A stretch of 64,000 nucleotides of DNA from contig NZ_FNRM01000003.1 in the NCBI RefSeq assembly GCF_900107845.1, positions 502,755 to 566,754 of the forward strand, written 5' to 3'. How positions within the stretch are numbered: position 1 is the first letter of the stretch; each line of letters opens with the position of its first letter. A program made the translations under genes and the position numbers. The notes beneath the pieces are model-generated. The model ran no database searches and was not told the origin of the DNA. It worked only from the letters and a program-made list of their open reading frames with translations. This DNA is from Alkalimonas amylolytica. GTDB lineage: Bacteria; Pseudomonadota; Gammaproteobacteria; Enterobacterales; Alteromonadaceae. Below are positions 35,817-45,094 of the stretch, piece by piece.

Positions 35817-36521
35817 CCCAAGGCTGAGTAAAGAGCCAAGCAGGATGTACTCGGTTAAGGCCCGATCATTGGCATTGCGTAAATCGCTAAAGCGCAGCAC
35901 GGATTTGGCGGCGATGACAAAACCCACACCGCCGTATTGCCCGACTAAAATCAGGGTCAACACCAGCACCCGCTCCATCATGCCAATCCAATGACCAGCT
36001 GTAGGCAAGCCTGAGCCGGCACCAGTGGCTGGTGTCGCAATTTGATTCAGGACAAAGCCAATCACCACCGATGCCGGCTTTAATAGCAGCAAATAAGCCA
36101 GCACCAACAGCAACGCATTAGGGTTAAGCATGAGTTGTGCCATAGCCAGCAACTGCGCCATGCTGGTGTCTGTTAGTGCCAGCCAGACCAGCACAATCAC
36201 CAGCATGTGCAGCAGCTGATCCAGTAAAAAGTAGCGAAACCCCGGCCGATAGGACTTGGCCACATCAATCAGGCAATGGCTGGCCGCAATCAGCAGCGCC
36301 GAACCAAGCAGCAACCAGGCGCTCAGCATCGACCAACTGAGCCAATGCCACAGACTAAGCACCGCCAGGGTCAGGCCAAAATGCAACAGGCTGTGATAAT
36401 AAAGTGCAGCGGCGCGCCAGTGCTGGCTGGCTCTGGCTTGCACCCAGGCGGTGGGCTGAAAGAAAAAATCGGCCAGCACATGGGCCAGCACCAGGCTAAG
36501 CAGTAAGCTCAGATCGGTCAT
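35772..36521 (-). CDS. DUF3307 membrane protein, SatD partner
   Basis: About 249 residues from ATG 36521, which overlaps the satD stop in an ATGA. There are seven or so hydrophobic segments; the first shows the DUF3307 hallmark LVLAHVLADFFFQP, followed by HSLLHF and a HCLIDVAKS motif with conserved His and Asp. The domain is of unknown function and is regularly encoded next to SatD-family proteins. The pair is probably a regulated membrane response unit. The C-terminal end overlaps the histidine kinase gene on the other strand. Confidence 0.88.
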   Translation of the reverse strand: MTDLSLLLSLVLAHVLADFFFQPTAWVQARASQHWRAAALYYHSLLHFGLTLAVLSLWHWLSWSMLSAWLLLGSALLIAASHCLIDVAKSYRPGFRYFLLDQLLHMLVIVLVWLALTDTSMAQLLAMAQLMLNPNALLLVLAYLLLLKPASVVIGFVLNQIATPATGAGSGLPTAGHWIGMMERVLVLTLILVGQYGGVGFVIAAKSVLRFSDLRNANDRALTEYILLGSLLSLGLTLVLGIGVVQLLG

Positions 36522-37156
36522 GATGGGAGACTCCGGCAAATATGCTGCTCGCAATAAATCAGAAATGCCTGCAGCAATTGATAATCGACATGGCTGTTAT
36601 TCAGTAGCTTGGTGACATTGGCTCTGGAGGTCCCGAGCTTTTGAGCAATGGCCTCGTGCGCCAGTCCGGGGTTGATCAGATGCAGCAACACGGCTTCGGC
36701 CTGACGGGCGGTCAAATTTGCCACCATCGCATCGGCCATCCGAACCGGCACGGCTAAAATAGCCTGCAGCTCACTCTGCTGACAATGGATCTGCAAACGC
36801 TGGGATCCGCTCAGGCTATCCAGCCCGGTACCGGATAAGGTAAAAGCCGGGCCGGTGGCACTTTTAATGTCCTGCCGTAAGTTGGTCACTTCACCAATGC
36901 CAATGCTGATTTTACAATCCTGCGCCAGGCTGAGCAGGGTTAAACGTATGCTGATGGCCAGTTGCACCCCATACTGGGGTTTGGTCAGCAGCAATTGAAA
37001 AGCATCGCCACGATAAAAATTGTAACTCAGCCCCCAGGTCTCGACCTGGGACGCAAACAACTGCTCCAGCTGATACAGCACGCTATCGTACTGCACGGCT
37101 TTGATGGCACGGGATTGGACTAAATCACCGGTTAACACGGCATAGCTGGTTGGCAT
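36518..37156 (-). CDS. SatD family protein with HTH
   Basis: A 212-residue protein opening with the SatD pattern YAVLTGDLVQSRAI. The first 130 residues resemble the cyclase-homology fold (FYRGDAFQLLL and SIGIGEV), and the last 60 form a helix-turn-helix (AHEAIAQKLGTSRANVTKLLN). In the family a nucleotide-cyclase-like module is thus joined to a DNA-binding end; the ligand is unknown. It is translationally coupled to the DUF3307 gene. Upstream there are GTTACA/TGTAAC repeats that its HTH could bind. Confidence 0.85.
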   Translation of the reverse strand: MPTSYAVLTGDLVQSRAIKAVQYDSVLYQLEQLFASQVETWGLSYNFYRGDAFQLLLTKPQYGVQLAISIRLTLLSLAQDCKISIGIGEVTNLRQDIKSATGPAFTLSGTGLDSLSGSQRLQIHCQQSELQAILAVPVRMADAMVANLTARQAEAVLLHLINPGLAHEAIAQKLGTSRANVTKLLNNSHVDYQLLQAFLIYCEQHICRSLPS

Positions 37157-37202
37157 CGTTGGCTTTCATCGGTTGACTTAGCCTAAAGTGTAATCGAAAA
37201 AA

Positions 37203-37251
37203 GTTACAAGTAAAGCTTGAAACCAAATTTAGTTACAAATACAAATGTAAC
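37203..37251 (-). promoter_or_regulatory. Repeated GTTACA motifs upstream of satD
   Basis: The palindrome GTTACA-N8-TGTAAC (37232-37251) and another GTTACAAGTAAAG half at 37204-37216 lie 50-100 bases before satD. They may be operators for the SatD HTH or another regulator. The region is AT-rich and otherwise empty. Confidence 0.5.
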
Positions 37252-37275
37252 CAAATACAGATACAAAAACACGCC

Positions 37276-37629
37276 TCATCCACCCGTCATCAGGCGAGCC
37301 AACAGAATAGCCAAACCATAGATACTCACCCCTGCCAGCACCGGCCAACCGAGTGATTTGGTCCACAGCCAGGCCATCAGCGCAGCAAGAGCACCTAACA
37401 AGGTGGCAAGCCAGGCCGACCAACCAACTGTCGCCGGCACCAGCGAGACACCCAGCATGGCCGCAATCATTAAGGGACCAAGCACACTAAGCCACCCAGG
37501 GATGGCCGCCAGGCCGCCTTTGCGCTTTTGTTTTAACAAATGGCGCTGCATCCAAAGCAAAGGCAGTAAACGCATGCAGAGGGTACCCACGCTGACCAGT
37601 AGCAATGCAAACCAGAAGCCGTTATCCAT
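37276..37629 (-). CDS. azlD: AzlD family branched-chain amino acid export subunit
   Basis: About 117 residues from ATG 37629, overlapping the azlC stop by eight bases. It has four hydrophobic helices with the AzlD patterns GTLCMRLLPLL near the start and PLMIAAMLG in the middle. AzlD is the small partner of AzlC; together they export branched-chain amino acids or analogues in the inner membrane. Confidence 0.9.
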   Translation of the reverse strand: MDNGFWFALLLVSVGTLCMRLLPLLWMQRHLLKQKRKGGLAAIPGWLSVLGPLMIAAMLGVSLVPATVGWSAWLATLLGALAALMAWLWTKSLGWPVLAGVSIYGLAILLARLMTGG

Positions 37630-38323
37630 CAAGACGCCCTCCGGCCCGTGCATGCAAAGTCGTCAGATAAAAGCACAGGGCTCCGGATGCAGCGGCCAAC
37701 GGGATCGACGCATTGGTAAAGCCATACAGGGTAAGCACCATGGCCACGCCGATGGTGCAACCCAGTGCAATGCTCCAGCTGCGGGAGGTAAAACGGGGCG
37801 CCAGCAGCACCAAAAACAGGGCCGGCAGCGCAAAAGGCATGATCTCGCCCAACAAAGGCCAGTGCCGGCTCAGTTCTTCACCGGCGATGGCTCCAGCGGC
37901 AGTGCCAGCCACCCAGCTGAACCAGGCCAGCAACATAGCACCGCTGTACCAGCCTAAGCGCTGCCCGGCAGGCAACTGTGGCAGGCGGCTCAGCGCCAGG
38001 GCAAAGATTTGATCGGTCAGACCATGGCTTAAAAAAGGCCACCAACGACTTTTGGGCAACCAGGGCGCTATACTTGGCCCGTACACCACATGACGCGCAT
38101 TAATCAGCAGCGTCATCACCACCACCAAGCTCCAGGGTGCACCAGCCGCCACCATCGCCACAAATAGAAATTGCGAAGCGCCCGCATAAATCAGGGTCGA
38201 AATCAGAATGGTATGCCAGACACTAAAGCCTGCCTGCACCGCAACCATGCCAAAAGAAATGGCCACAGGGATGTAACCACCCAGCAAAGGGGTGGCTTCG
38301 CGAGCTCCGGTTTGCCAGCTCAC
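37622..38323 (-). CDS. azlC: AzlC family branched-chain amino acid export permease
   Basis: A 233-residue inner membrane protein with seven or eight helices. Family motifs are PVAISFGMVAVQAG, YAGASQFLFVAM, INARHVVYGPS and the DQ..AL segment. AzlC/AzlD and the related BrnFE export branched-chain amino acids and azaleucine. It overlaps azlD and lies nine bases after the stop of the DEAD-box helicase gene, on the same strand, so read-through from that gene is possible. Confidence 0.92.
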   Translation of the reverse strand: MSWQTGAREATPLLGGYIPVAISFGMVAVQAGFSVWHTILISTLIYAGASQFLFVAMVAAGAPWSLVVVMTLLINARHVVYGPSIAPWLPKSRWWPFLSHGLTDQIFALALSRLPQLPAGQRLGWYSGAMLLAWFSWVAGTAAGAIAGEELSRHWPLLGEIMPFALPALFLVLLAPRFTSRSWSIALGCTIGVAMVLTLYGFTNASIPLAAASGALCFYLTTLHARAGGRLDG

Positions 38324-38332
38324 TCCCCCCCC

Positions 38333-39655
38333 TTACTTACTGCGGCCAGCTTTGGCCTTTGGCCTGGCATTGACTTTTGATGTAGCAGTGGCTTTCGGCT
38401 TAGTCTTGGTTTTTGAGCCAGCCTTGCCTGAGCGCTCCAGGTCAATAGTGGTTTCGGATGCCTTATTGGCACGCCCAATCAGCACCTTGCGCGAAATACT
38501 TTTTAGCAGCGAATCGCGAGTACTGACTTCAAAACCAGGTTTGGAGATGCGTTGAATGGTAGTGCCCATCAGCTTTTGAATACGCTCTAAGCTTTGCTCT
38601 TCTTCACGGCTGACAAAGGAAATGGCATGGCCGCTCGCCCCGGCCCGGCCGGTACGGCCGATACGGTGCACATAATCTTCCGGTAAATACGGCAGATGAA
38701 AGTTCACCACATAATCCAGGCCCTGAATATCCAGGCCACGGGCTGCCACTTCGGTGGCAATCAATACCTGCAACTTGGCTGATTTAAAATCAGCGAGTGC
38801 ACGGCGCCTTGCCCCCTGGCTTTTATCGCCATGACAGACCGCCGCTTCAATACGGCGTTGCTGCAGGCCAGCTAACAAACGGTCTGCCTGCTCTTTGGTG
38901 CTGGTAAACACCAACACCTGAAACCAGTTCTGCTCGGCCAGCAGCTGTTCAAATAACTCGATTTTGCGGCTTTCTTCCACCGCATACACCACATGGTTCA
39001 CTGTATCCGCTGCGCTGTTGGTTTTGGTCACCCGAATTTGCTGGTGATTCTTCAGGATTTTATGCGACAGCTCGTTGACCGCAGGCGAGGTGGTGGCAGA
39101 GAACAACAAGGTTTGCCGGTTGTTTGCTGTCATCTGCAGCAGTTTCAGCACATCGGCGCTAAAGCCCATATCCAGCATGCGGTCGGCTTCATCCAGCACC
39201 ACAAATTCCACGTCGCTTAACATCACGTTACCAAGCGCCAGATGTTCCAGCAAACGGCCTGGGGTGCTGATGACCATGTCTACGCCAGCCGCTAATTTAT
39301 TGGCCTGGCCGCCCATCTTCACTCCGCCGAACAAGGCAGTTACGCTCAGCGGCAAAAACTGCGCATATGCCGTGATTGCGTGGCCAATTTGCTCGGCCAG
39401 TTCGCGGGTCGGTGTTAAAATCAAAGCCCTTGGCCGACGCTGTTGGCTCGCTTTGGGTGTATCCAGCATGCGCTGCAACAGCGGGATGGCAAAAGCGGCG
39501 GTTTTACCGGTACCGGTTTGCGCCGTGACCTGCAAATCCTTACCGCGACGTGCTGGCACGATGGCCTGGGCTTGCACCGGCGTCATCTCGCTGTAGCCGC
39601 ATTCGACCAGAGCGCGCTGTAAATCTGCCGCTAAATCTAAAGATGAAAATTGCAT
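38333..39655 (-). CDS. rhlE: DEAD-box RNA helicase, RhlE-like
   Basis: A 440-residue helicase with Q motif (YSEMTPVQAQAI), motif I AQTGTGKT, Ia PTRELAEQI, motif II DEADRML, motif III SATTS, and C-terminal motifs ARGLDIQGLDYV and HRIGRTGRAG. A basic Lys/Thr/Pro-rich tail of about 40 residues would bind RNA. RhlE proteins take part in ribosome assembly and RNA decay, mostly in the cold. The class (RhlE as against SrmB or DbpA) is inferred from the core order and the short basic tail. Confidence 0.9.
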   Translation of the reverse strand: MQFSSLDLAADLQRALVECGYSEMTPVQAQAIVPARRGKDLQVTAQTGTGKTAAFAIPLLQRMLDTPKASQQRRPRALILTPTRELAEQIGHAITAYAQFLPLSVTALFGGVKMGGQANKLAAGVDMVISTPGRLLEHLALGNVMLSDVEFVVLDEADRMLDMGFSADVLKLLQMTANNRQTLLFSATTSPAVNELSHKILKNHQQIRVTKTNSAADTVNHVVYAVEESRKIELFEQLLAEQNWFQVLVFTSTKEQADRLLAGLQQRRIEAAVCHGDKSQGARRRALADFKSAKLQVLIATEVAARGLDIQGLDYVVNFHLPYLPEDYVHRIGRTGRAGASGHAISFVSREEEQSLERIQKLMGTTIQRISKPGFEVSTRDSLLKSISRKVLIGRANKASETTIDLERSGKAGSKTKTKPKATATSKVNARPKAKAGRSK

Positions 39656-39697
39656 AGGAGTTCCTCTGTAGAATAGCTACAGTTTAAAAAGGGAAAA

Positions 39698-40027
39698 TTA
39701 GTCACTGGCGCCGTCAAAGTCGCCATCTGTATCGTCATGGCGATCGCGCGGCTGGTGCTGGCAGGCTCTGGCCAGAATTTCGAGATAAAAGCCGGGCATT
39801 TCCTGCGCTACAGCTGCATCGATGTGTTTATTGATGTCCGAGGTGAAAATTTTGACAGCCACATCTTCGGTGGCGCCAAAGCGGCAATCAAAGGTCCAGT
39901 AGTCCATGCCAGCTGGCAGCGCTTTGCGCCGCTCCCGGTTCAGGTACTTTTTGATTTCATGCTTGATGGCGTCCACCCAACGCGCTGGTTTTAGCTTGGG
40001 GTGCGTTAACGCGAATGTCTTTTTCAT
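39698..40027 (-). CDS. DUF6172 family protein
   Basis: About 109 residues from ATG 40027 (KKTFALTHPKLKPARWVDAIKHEIKKY). The opening and the DYWTFDCRFG and INKHIDAA segments match what I know of DUF6172, a short basic-to-acidic cytoplasmic protein of unknown role. The tail is Asp-rich. It lies just upstream of the helicase gene, about 40 bases apart on the same strand, and the two may be co-transcribed. Confidence 0.75.
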   Translation of the reverse strand: MKKTFALTHPKLKPARWVDAIKHEIKKYLNRERRKALPAGMDYWTFDCRFGATEDVAVKIFTSDINKHIDAAVAQEMPGFYLEILARACQHQPRDRHDDTDGDFDGASD

Positions 40028-40187
40028 ACCTATCCTACCCATGTGCGCTTACCAGAAAACCTGACTGCGCTTAGAAAACGCGCATTCTACATGGAAGCGT
40101 AGAAGATAACCGCCACTATCTGCAATTTTTGGCCAATCTCATGCAAATAAGCAGTCACTCACGGGCACATTGTTCAAGGGTTTTAGC

Positions 40188-40214
40188 CATGCCCCGGCGC
40201 TCAGCCGGGGCATG
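40188..40214 (-). terminator. Hairpin after the RND efflux operon
   Basis: Eleven-base perfect arms (CATGCCCCGGC / GCCGGGGCATG) with a five-base loop stand 12 bases past the RND stop codon. There is no good U-tract, but the place and strength suggest a terminator of the efflux operon. Confidence 0.6.
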
Positions 40215-40225
40215 CTGCGAGCCGA

Positions 40226-43200
40226 TTAACTGTTTTTTGCGCTTCGAATGTTTAACACCACGGCATAGAGGGTAGGCACCGCCACCAGCGTGAGGATAGT
40301 GGCAAAGGCCAGCCCCCCCATAATGGTCACGGCCATGCTGTTAAAAAAGGCATCCCACAGCAGCGGCAGCATGCCGAGAATGGTGGTGAGCGCAGCCAGG
40401 ATCACCGGGCGGATCCGGCTGACGCTGGCCTGCACGATGGCCTCTATCTGATCCGGGAGCTGCTTCAATTGCAGGTCGATTTCATCCACCAGCACGATGG
40501 CGTTTTTCATCAGCATGCCCGACAGGCTTAAAAAACCCAGCAAGGAGGTAAAGCCAAAGGGCAAGCCAGAGAGCAATAAACCAGCCGTTACACCGCAAAT
40601 CGCCATTGGCACGATCAACCAGATCACCAGCGGTTGTTTCAACGAACCAAACAGCAAAATGCTGATCACCAGCATCACCAGAAAACTCAGTGGCAGCTGG
40701 TTGGCCAGTGAAGCCTGGGCTTCGGCAGAGTCTTCGTACTCACCGCCCAGAGTTAACCGGTAGCCGGTCGGCAACTCCAGTTGCATCAGCTCGTCCTTAA
40801 TCTGCCTGAGCGCCTGATCGGCTGTGATGCCAAGCCTGGGTTCGGCTTCCACCGTCAGGGTACGGACCCGGTCGCGGCGATGAATGCGCGCTTCCTCACT
40901 GCGGGTTTGCAGCCCGTCGATCACCTGAGTGATCGGAATGTAGCTGTTGTCCACCGAGCTCCAGATCATCCGGTCATGCAGATTATCCACACTGAGGCGT
41001 TCATGCGCCGGTGGCCGCACCACGATTGGAATTTGGCGATCGGCTTCACGGTATACCCCGCTTTGCACTCCGGTGGTGGCCAGCTCCAGTGTTTGCGCCA
41101 AATCAGTCCGGTTCACGCCGGCGACCCGGGCCCGCTCTTCGTTAAAGTCCGGTACAATCACCAACTCCGGCTGACGCCAGTTCTGACGAATATCGGTAAT
41201 CCCCCCACTGGCCCGCATAATGCCTTCCACCTGCTGTGCATAACGGCGCAACTCGGCTTCATTGGCTCCGGACAAACGCACCTGCAATTTAGCACCGGCA
41301 CCCGGGCCAAACATTAGCTGCTGGGTATAGAGGGTGCCCTGTGGCAATTCGTGTGGCAACTGCTGCCGCAGCCGCTGCATCAAGGGCGGGATCTGATCGC
41401 GGTGTTCGGTTCTTACAATCAGCTGGCCATAGGCCGCATTCGGTTGCTCAGGTGCATAGGTCAACATAAAACGGCTGGCACCACCGCCAATAAAGCTGCT
41501 TACCGACACCACTTCGGCTTGCTGCAGCATAAAATCTTCGAGATGGCCGATATCGCGGGCGGTGGCGTGGATATCCGAGCCCTGCGGCAAGTAGTAATTC
41601 ACATAAAAGATCGGCGTATTCGAAGCCGGGAAGAACACCTGCTGGATCCGGCTAAAACCGGCCACACTGCTGACGGTAAGGAGTACCAGCACGCTAATCG
41701 TCACCCAGCGATGACGCAGAGTCAGCTGCAGCAAGCGGGCGTAGTGGCCATAAAAGCGACCGGCGTAGGGATCGACGCTGGCAGAGCCTGAAGCAGGCTT
41801 AAACAGATAATGGCCAAACAAAGGCGTCACCGTCATCGCCAACACCCAGCTTAGCAGCAAGGAAATACCAATCACGGCAAACAGGGAAAACAGAAACTCG
41901 CCGGTTGCATCCGGTGATAAACCAATACCGGCAAAGGCCATAATGCCAATCACGGTGGCTCCGAGCAGCGGGATCTGAGTGCGAGCGGCAGCTTCACTGG
42001 CCGCCTGACGCGAGTGCATACCGCGCTGCATCTTGATCAGCATGGTTTCAGCCACCACGATGGCATTATCCACCAGCATGCCCATCGCAATGATCAGCGC
42101 TCCAAGTGAGATCCGCTCCATTTCAATGTGCCAGAGCCGCATAAAAAATACCGTGCCCAGCACCGTCAGCAGCAAGGTAGCGCCCACCACCAGGCCAACC
42201 CGCCACCCCATAGCAAGGCACAGCACAGCAATCACTATCAGCACCGACAGCGTCAGATTAACAATGAAATTATTGATGGCTTTTTCCACCACCAAATGCT
42301 GTTGGTAAATCGGCTGCAGCGTGACGCCAAGCGGGATTTGCGCCTGCAGCGACGTCAGATGTTGATCGACCGCTTTGCCCACATCGACGATATTGGCATC
42401 GCTTAACCCCGCCACCGCCAGGGTAAAAGCCGGTTGGCCGTTAAAGCGGATCAGCTTCGAAGGCGTTTCCACCGCTTCTCTGCGCACCTCGGCCACATCG
42501 TAAATGCTAAGCTGCTCGGTTGAGCCCGGATTGCCAATACGCACATGTTCAATCGCAGCCACTGAATCCAGTCCCGGCTTATTGACCAGCCGCACCCGTT
42601 TATCGCCAATCAGCACCGAGCCAGCCGGGGCCACAGCATTTTCGGATTGCAGGGTATCGACAATGGCAGCGGGCGGTAAGCCCAGCCCCAGCAGGCGCTC
42701 ATGCGGTATTTCAACATAAATGGCTTCTTCCGGCTCGCCGGCCGTTTGCACCTTGGCCACCCCTGGTACCGTGAGCATTTCCCGCCGTAAAAAAGTTGCA
42801 AGCTCGCGGATCTCGCGATCGCTGAAACCTTCAGTGGTGACGGCATAGAAGATGCCAAACACATCACCAAAATCATCATTGACCATCGGCGGCAGAACGC
42901 CGGCTGGCAGCTGCGGTCGGATATCGCTGACTTTACGTCGCAGTTCATCCCAGATTTGCGGCATCTGCCGGCCATCGTACTTGTCCTGAATTTCGACCCG
43001 AATTTCCGACATGCCCGGCATGGATTTGGAGCTGATGCGTTTTAGCTGTGACAGCTGCTGAATGGCCGACTCCATTTTTTCCGTCACTTCCCGCTCGACT
43101 TCCTCGGCCGTAGCGCCCGGATAAGGCGTCATCACGATGGCTTCTTTTAAAGTAAAGGCAGGATCTTCCAAACGGCCTATGGTGGCAAGCGCCCACAAGC

Positions 43201-43273
43201 CGCCAAGAAAACATAACAGTACCAACATCCAGGTGCTGATTTGATTATCAATGGCGTAACTGGCAATTTTCAT
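40226..43273 (-). CDS. RND efflux transporter, inner membrane pump
   Basis: A 1015-residue pump of the AcrB/HAE-1 fold with the usual 12 helices and two large periplasmic loops. Signs are the N-terminal helix followed by GATAEEVE, the helix 4 motif GMLVDNAIVV, and the second-half counterpart GMLMKNAIVLVDEID. It takes drugs or lipophilic compounds from the membrane and periplasm, using the proton gradient. It is the last gene of a TetR-MFP-RND operon; no outer membrane factor is encoded here, so a general TolC must complete the system. The substrate is unknown. Confidence 0.95.
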   Translation of the reverse strand: MKIASYAIDNQISTWMLVLLCFLGGLWALATIGRLEDPAFTLKEAIVMTPYPGATAEEVEREVTEKMESAIQQLSQLKRISSKSMPGMSEIRVEIQDKYDGRQMPQIWDELRRKVSDIRPQLPAGVLPPMVNDDFGDVFGIFYAVTTEGFSDREIRELATFLRREMLTVPGVAKVQTAGEPEEAIYVEIPHERLLGLGLPPAAIVDTLQSENAVAPAGSVLIGDKRVRLVNKPGLDSVAAIEHVRIGNPGSTEQLSIYDVAEVRREAVETPSKLIRFNGQPAFTLAVAGLSDANIVDVGKAVDQHLTSLQAQIPLGVTLQPIYQQHLVVEKAINNFIVNLTLSVLIVIAVLCLAMGWRVGLVVGATLLLTVLGTVFFMRLWHIEMERISLGALIIAMGMLVDNAIVVAETMLIKMQRGMHSRQAASEAAARTQIPLLGATVIGIMAFAGIGLSPDATGEFLFSLFAVIGISLLLSWVLAMTVTPLFGHYLFKPASGSASVDPYAGRFYGHYARLLQLTLRHRWVTISVLVLLTVSSVAGFSRIQQVFFPASNTPIFYVNYYLPQGSDIHATARDIGHLEDFMLQQAEVVSVSSFIGGGASRFMLTYAPEQPNAAYGQLIVRTEHRDQIPPLMQRLRQQLPHELPQGTLYTQQLMFGPGAGAKLQVRLSGANEAELRRYAQQVEGIMRASGGITDIRQNWRQPELVIVPDFNEERARVAGVNRTDLAQTLELATTGVQSGVYREADRQIPIVVRPPAHERLSVDNLHDRMIWSSVDNSYIPITQVIDGLQTRSEEARIHRRDRVRTLTVEAEPRLGITADQALRQIKDELMQLELPTGYRLTLGGEYEDSAEAQASLANQLPLSFLVMLVISILLFGSLKQPLVIWLIVPMAICGVTAGLLLSGLPFGFTSLLGFLSLSGMLMKNAIVLVDEIDLQLKQLPDQIEAIVQASVSRIRPVILAALTTILGMLPLLWDAFFNSMAVTIMGGLAFATILTLVAVPTLYAVVLNIRSAKNS

Positions 43274-43286
43274 GCGGCGTCCTTAC

Positions 43287-44357
43287 TCAGTAAGCCTGAA
43301 AAGGCCGCACCCGCTGCCCCGGTTGCAACTGCGCGTGGCCAGCCGAAACCAACTGATCGCCATACTGCACGCCACTTAGAATATCGACCTGCTGGCCATG
43401 GATCTGGCCAAGCTGCACCTGAACCCGCTCTACGGTTTGGCTGTCACTAAGGTAACGCCAGACATGAAATTGTTCCGGTGTGGCGGTATCTATGGCCGAT
43501 AAAGGCACCGATAAGCTGCTTGGTTGCTGGGTACGCTCAGTGACCACACTCACGGTCATGCCCGGCATCAGGTTCACTTCTGGGATCCGCGCCAGAGCAA
43601 AGGAGACCCGATAGGTTTGCGTCATCGGATCGGCTTCGGTGGCGTGTTCGCGATACACCAGCGGGTAGGCAGCATCCTGCCCCGGCAAGCGCACCGATAC
43701 CTGATAATCGGCACTGTCATTGACCAGGCGCATCAATTGCTCCGGTACATTGATGTGCACCCGAAGCTCACTGATGTTCTGCACCCGCAGTACCGGCGTG
43801 CCAGCTGCCACAGTGGCATAGCGCTCAATCAGACGGCGGGTGATCAGGGCATCAAAAGGAGCTTCCAGTTGGGCGTGAGCAATATTGCGGCTGGCATTCT
43901 CCAACGCTACTTTGGCTAGTTCGTAACTGGTTTGCAGCTGTTCAAAATCCGATGGCGTTAATATGCCCTGCTCGCGCAATGGCCTCGCCCGCTCCAAATC
44001 GCGTTTGGCCTGATCCAGCTGCACCCTGGCTTGCTGCAACGCCAACTGATAATCGGCAGGATCAAGCGCTGCTAACACCCCGCCGGCTGCTACCACCTGA
44101 CCTTGCTGCACCGCAAGCTTCGTGACCTGACCTCCAACCTGAAATGCCAGATCGACCGTGCTGACCGCATCGACCCGGCCAACAAAGCTGCGGCTGCTTA
44201 GCTGCGAGTCGCCATTGGCCATAACCAGTTTCACCGTGACAGGCGCAAGCTGAGCCTCATCCTCCGGCGCCTTCGAGCAGGCAGTCAGCCCCAGCAATAA
44301 CAGCAGAGCCATCAGCGCAGCAGTGCCCTGATTTATCGAAGAAAAAAGCCTGCTCAT
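43287..44357 (-). CDS. RND efflux periplasmic adaptor (MFP), lipoprotein
   Basis: A 356-residue membrane-fusion protein. A signal with lipobox LTAC puts the Cys at about residue 27, so it is lipid-anchored. The barrel-sandwich halves are VAFQVGGQVTKLAVQQGQVV-like near 70-95 and LEAPFDALITRR, with a short helical hairpin of about 60 residues between, then the beta-barrel and membrane-proximal domains. It links the RND pump to TolC. The start overlaps the TetR stop by four bases (ATGA), and the pump gene follows after 13 bases. Confidence 0.95.
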   Translation of the reverse strand: MSRLFSSINQGTAALMALLLLLGLTACSKAPEDEAQLAPVTVKLVMANGDSQLSSRSFVGRVDAVSTVDLAFQVGGQVTKLAVQQGQVVAAGGVLAALDPADYQLALQQARVQLDQAKRDLERARPLREQGILTPSDFEQLQTSYELAKVALENASRNIAHAQLEAPFDALITRRLIERYATVAAGTPVLRVQNISELRVHINVPEQLMRLVNDSADYQVSVRLPGQDAAYPLVYREHATEADPMTQTYRVSFALARIPEVNLMPGMTVSVVTERTQQPSSLSVPLSAIDTATPEQFHVWRYLSDSQTVERVQVQLGQIHGQQVDILSGVQYGDQLVSAGHAQLQPGQRVRPFQAY

Positions 44358-44896
44358 GGCATCAGCTCCTTAGCGCGGCGCAGCATGTACTGCAGCAACT
44401 GGTCTTTTTGCGGTGCATCCAGTGGTGAAATCGACAACATATCCTGGAACCAGAGCGCATCGCAGGCCAGCATCAACAACATCGCTTCCGGGTTATCACC
44501 GCTTTCCGCATTGATATCGCACAGCAGATGCCGACAAGCCTGCTGCACCGGGTTGAGCAGTCCTGGCTGCTCGGCTGCAGCAGCCAGAATGGCCATAGCG
44601 GTATTGCATTGCACCTGCTCACTTAACTGAACATGCGATTTAATCATGGCGGTCAGCGCATTGTCGCCCTGCGCCAGCAGTTGCTGCCGGCCAGCTTCAG
44701 TGTCATCCACCAACTGTTGCACCATGGCGGTGATCAGCGCTTCTTTGCTGGGGAAATGGTACAGCAAGCCGCCTTTGCTAAAGCCACTGACTTTGGCGAC
44801 TTCATCCAGCGTCACCTTGCCCGCGCCCTTCTCGGCGGCCACGCTCAGTGCCGCTTCAATGATCTGCGCTTTGGTGACCTTGGCTCGTTTGTTCAT
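44354..44896 (-). CDS. TetR family repressor of the RND operon
   Basis: A 180-residue regulator: an N-terminal HTH with VTLDEVAKVSGFSKGGLLYHF and FPSKEALI, then a helical ligand domain of the TetR_C type. It is the first gene of the operon it should control. Two near-identical operator-like sites lie 20-70 bases upstream. The inducer is probably a pump substrate. Confidence 0.95.
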   Translation of the reverse strand: MNKRAKVTKAQIIEAALSVAAEKGAGKVTLDEVAKVSGFSKGGLLYHFPSKEALITAMVQQLVDDTEAGRQQLLAQGDNALTAMIKSHVQLSEQVQCNTAMAILAAAAEQPGLLNPVQQACRHLLCDINAESGDNPEAMLLMLACDALWFQDMLSISPLDAPQKDQLLQYMLRRAKELMP

Positions 44897-44912
44897 GATC
44901 CACCCTCAAAAA

Positions 44913-44966
44913 ACCGTCTGGTTGGTACAGTAATGCGAATAGTATACCGTCCAGTTGGTGCAGTAA
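44913..44966 (-). promoter_or_regulatory. Tandem operator-like sites before the tetR-MFP-RND operon
   Basis: Two direct copies of the 20-base element CCGTCTGGTTGGTACAGTAA (44914-44933) and CCGTCCAGTTGGTGCAGTAA (44947-44966), 33 bases apart. Each begins inside an imperfect dyad ACCGTC-Y-R-GTTGGT, which resembles TetR/AcrR sites. They sit at the right place to block the promoter of the operon. Confidence 0.7.
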
Positions 44967-45094
44967 ATAGTCAATGAAGAATTCAGTCATCAGAAATGCA
45001 GGGCTTGCAACGATCGAAAGCTTTGCTGCAATTGGTTGGGTTTCCTGAAATACAGCAGGCACTTGATAGCTTGCATGCTGTATCCGGGGGTGGT

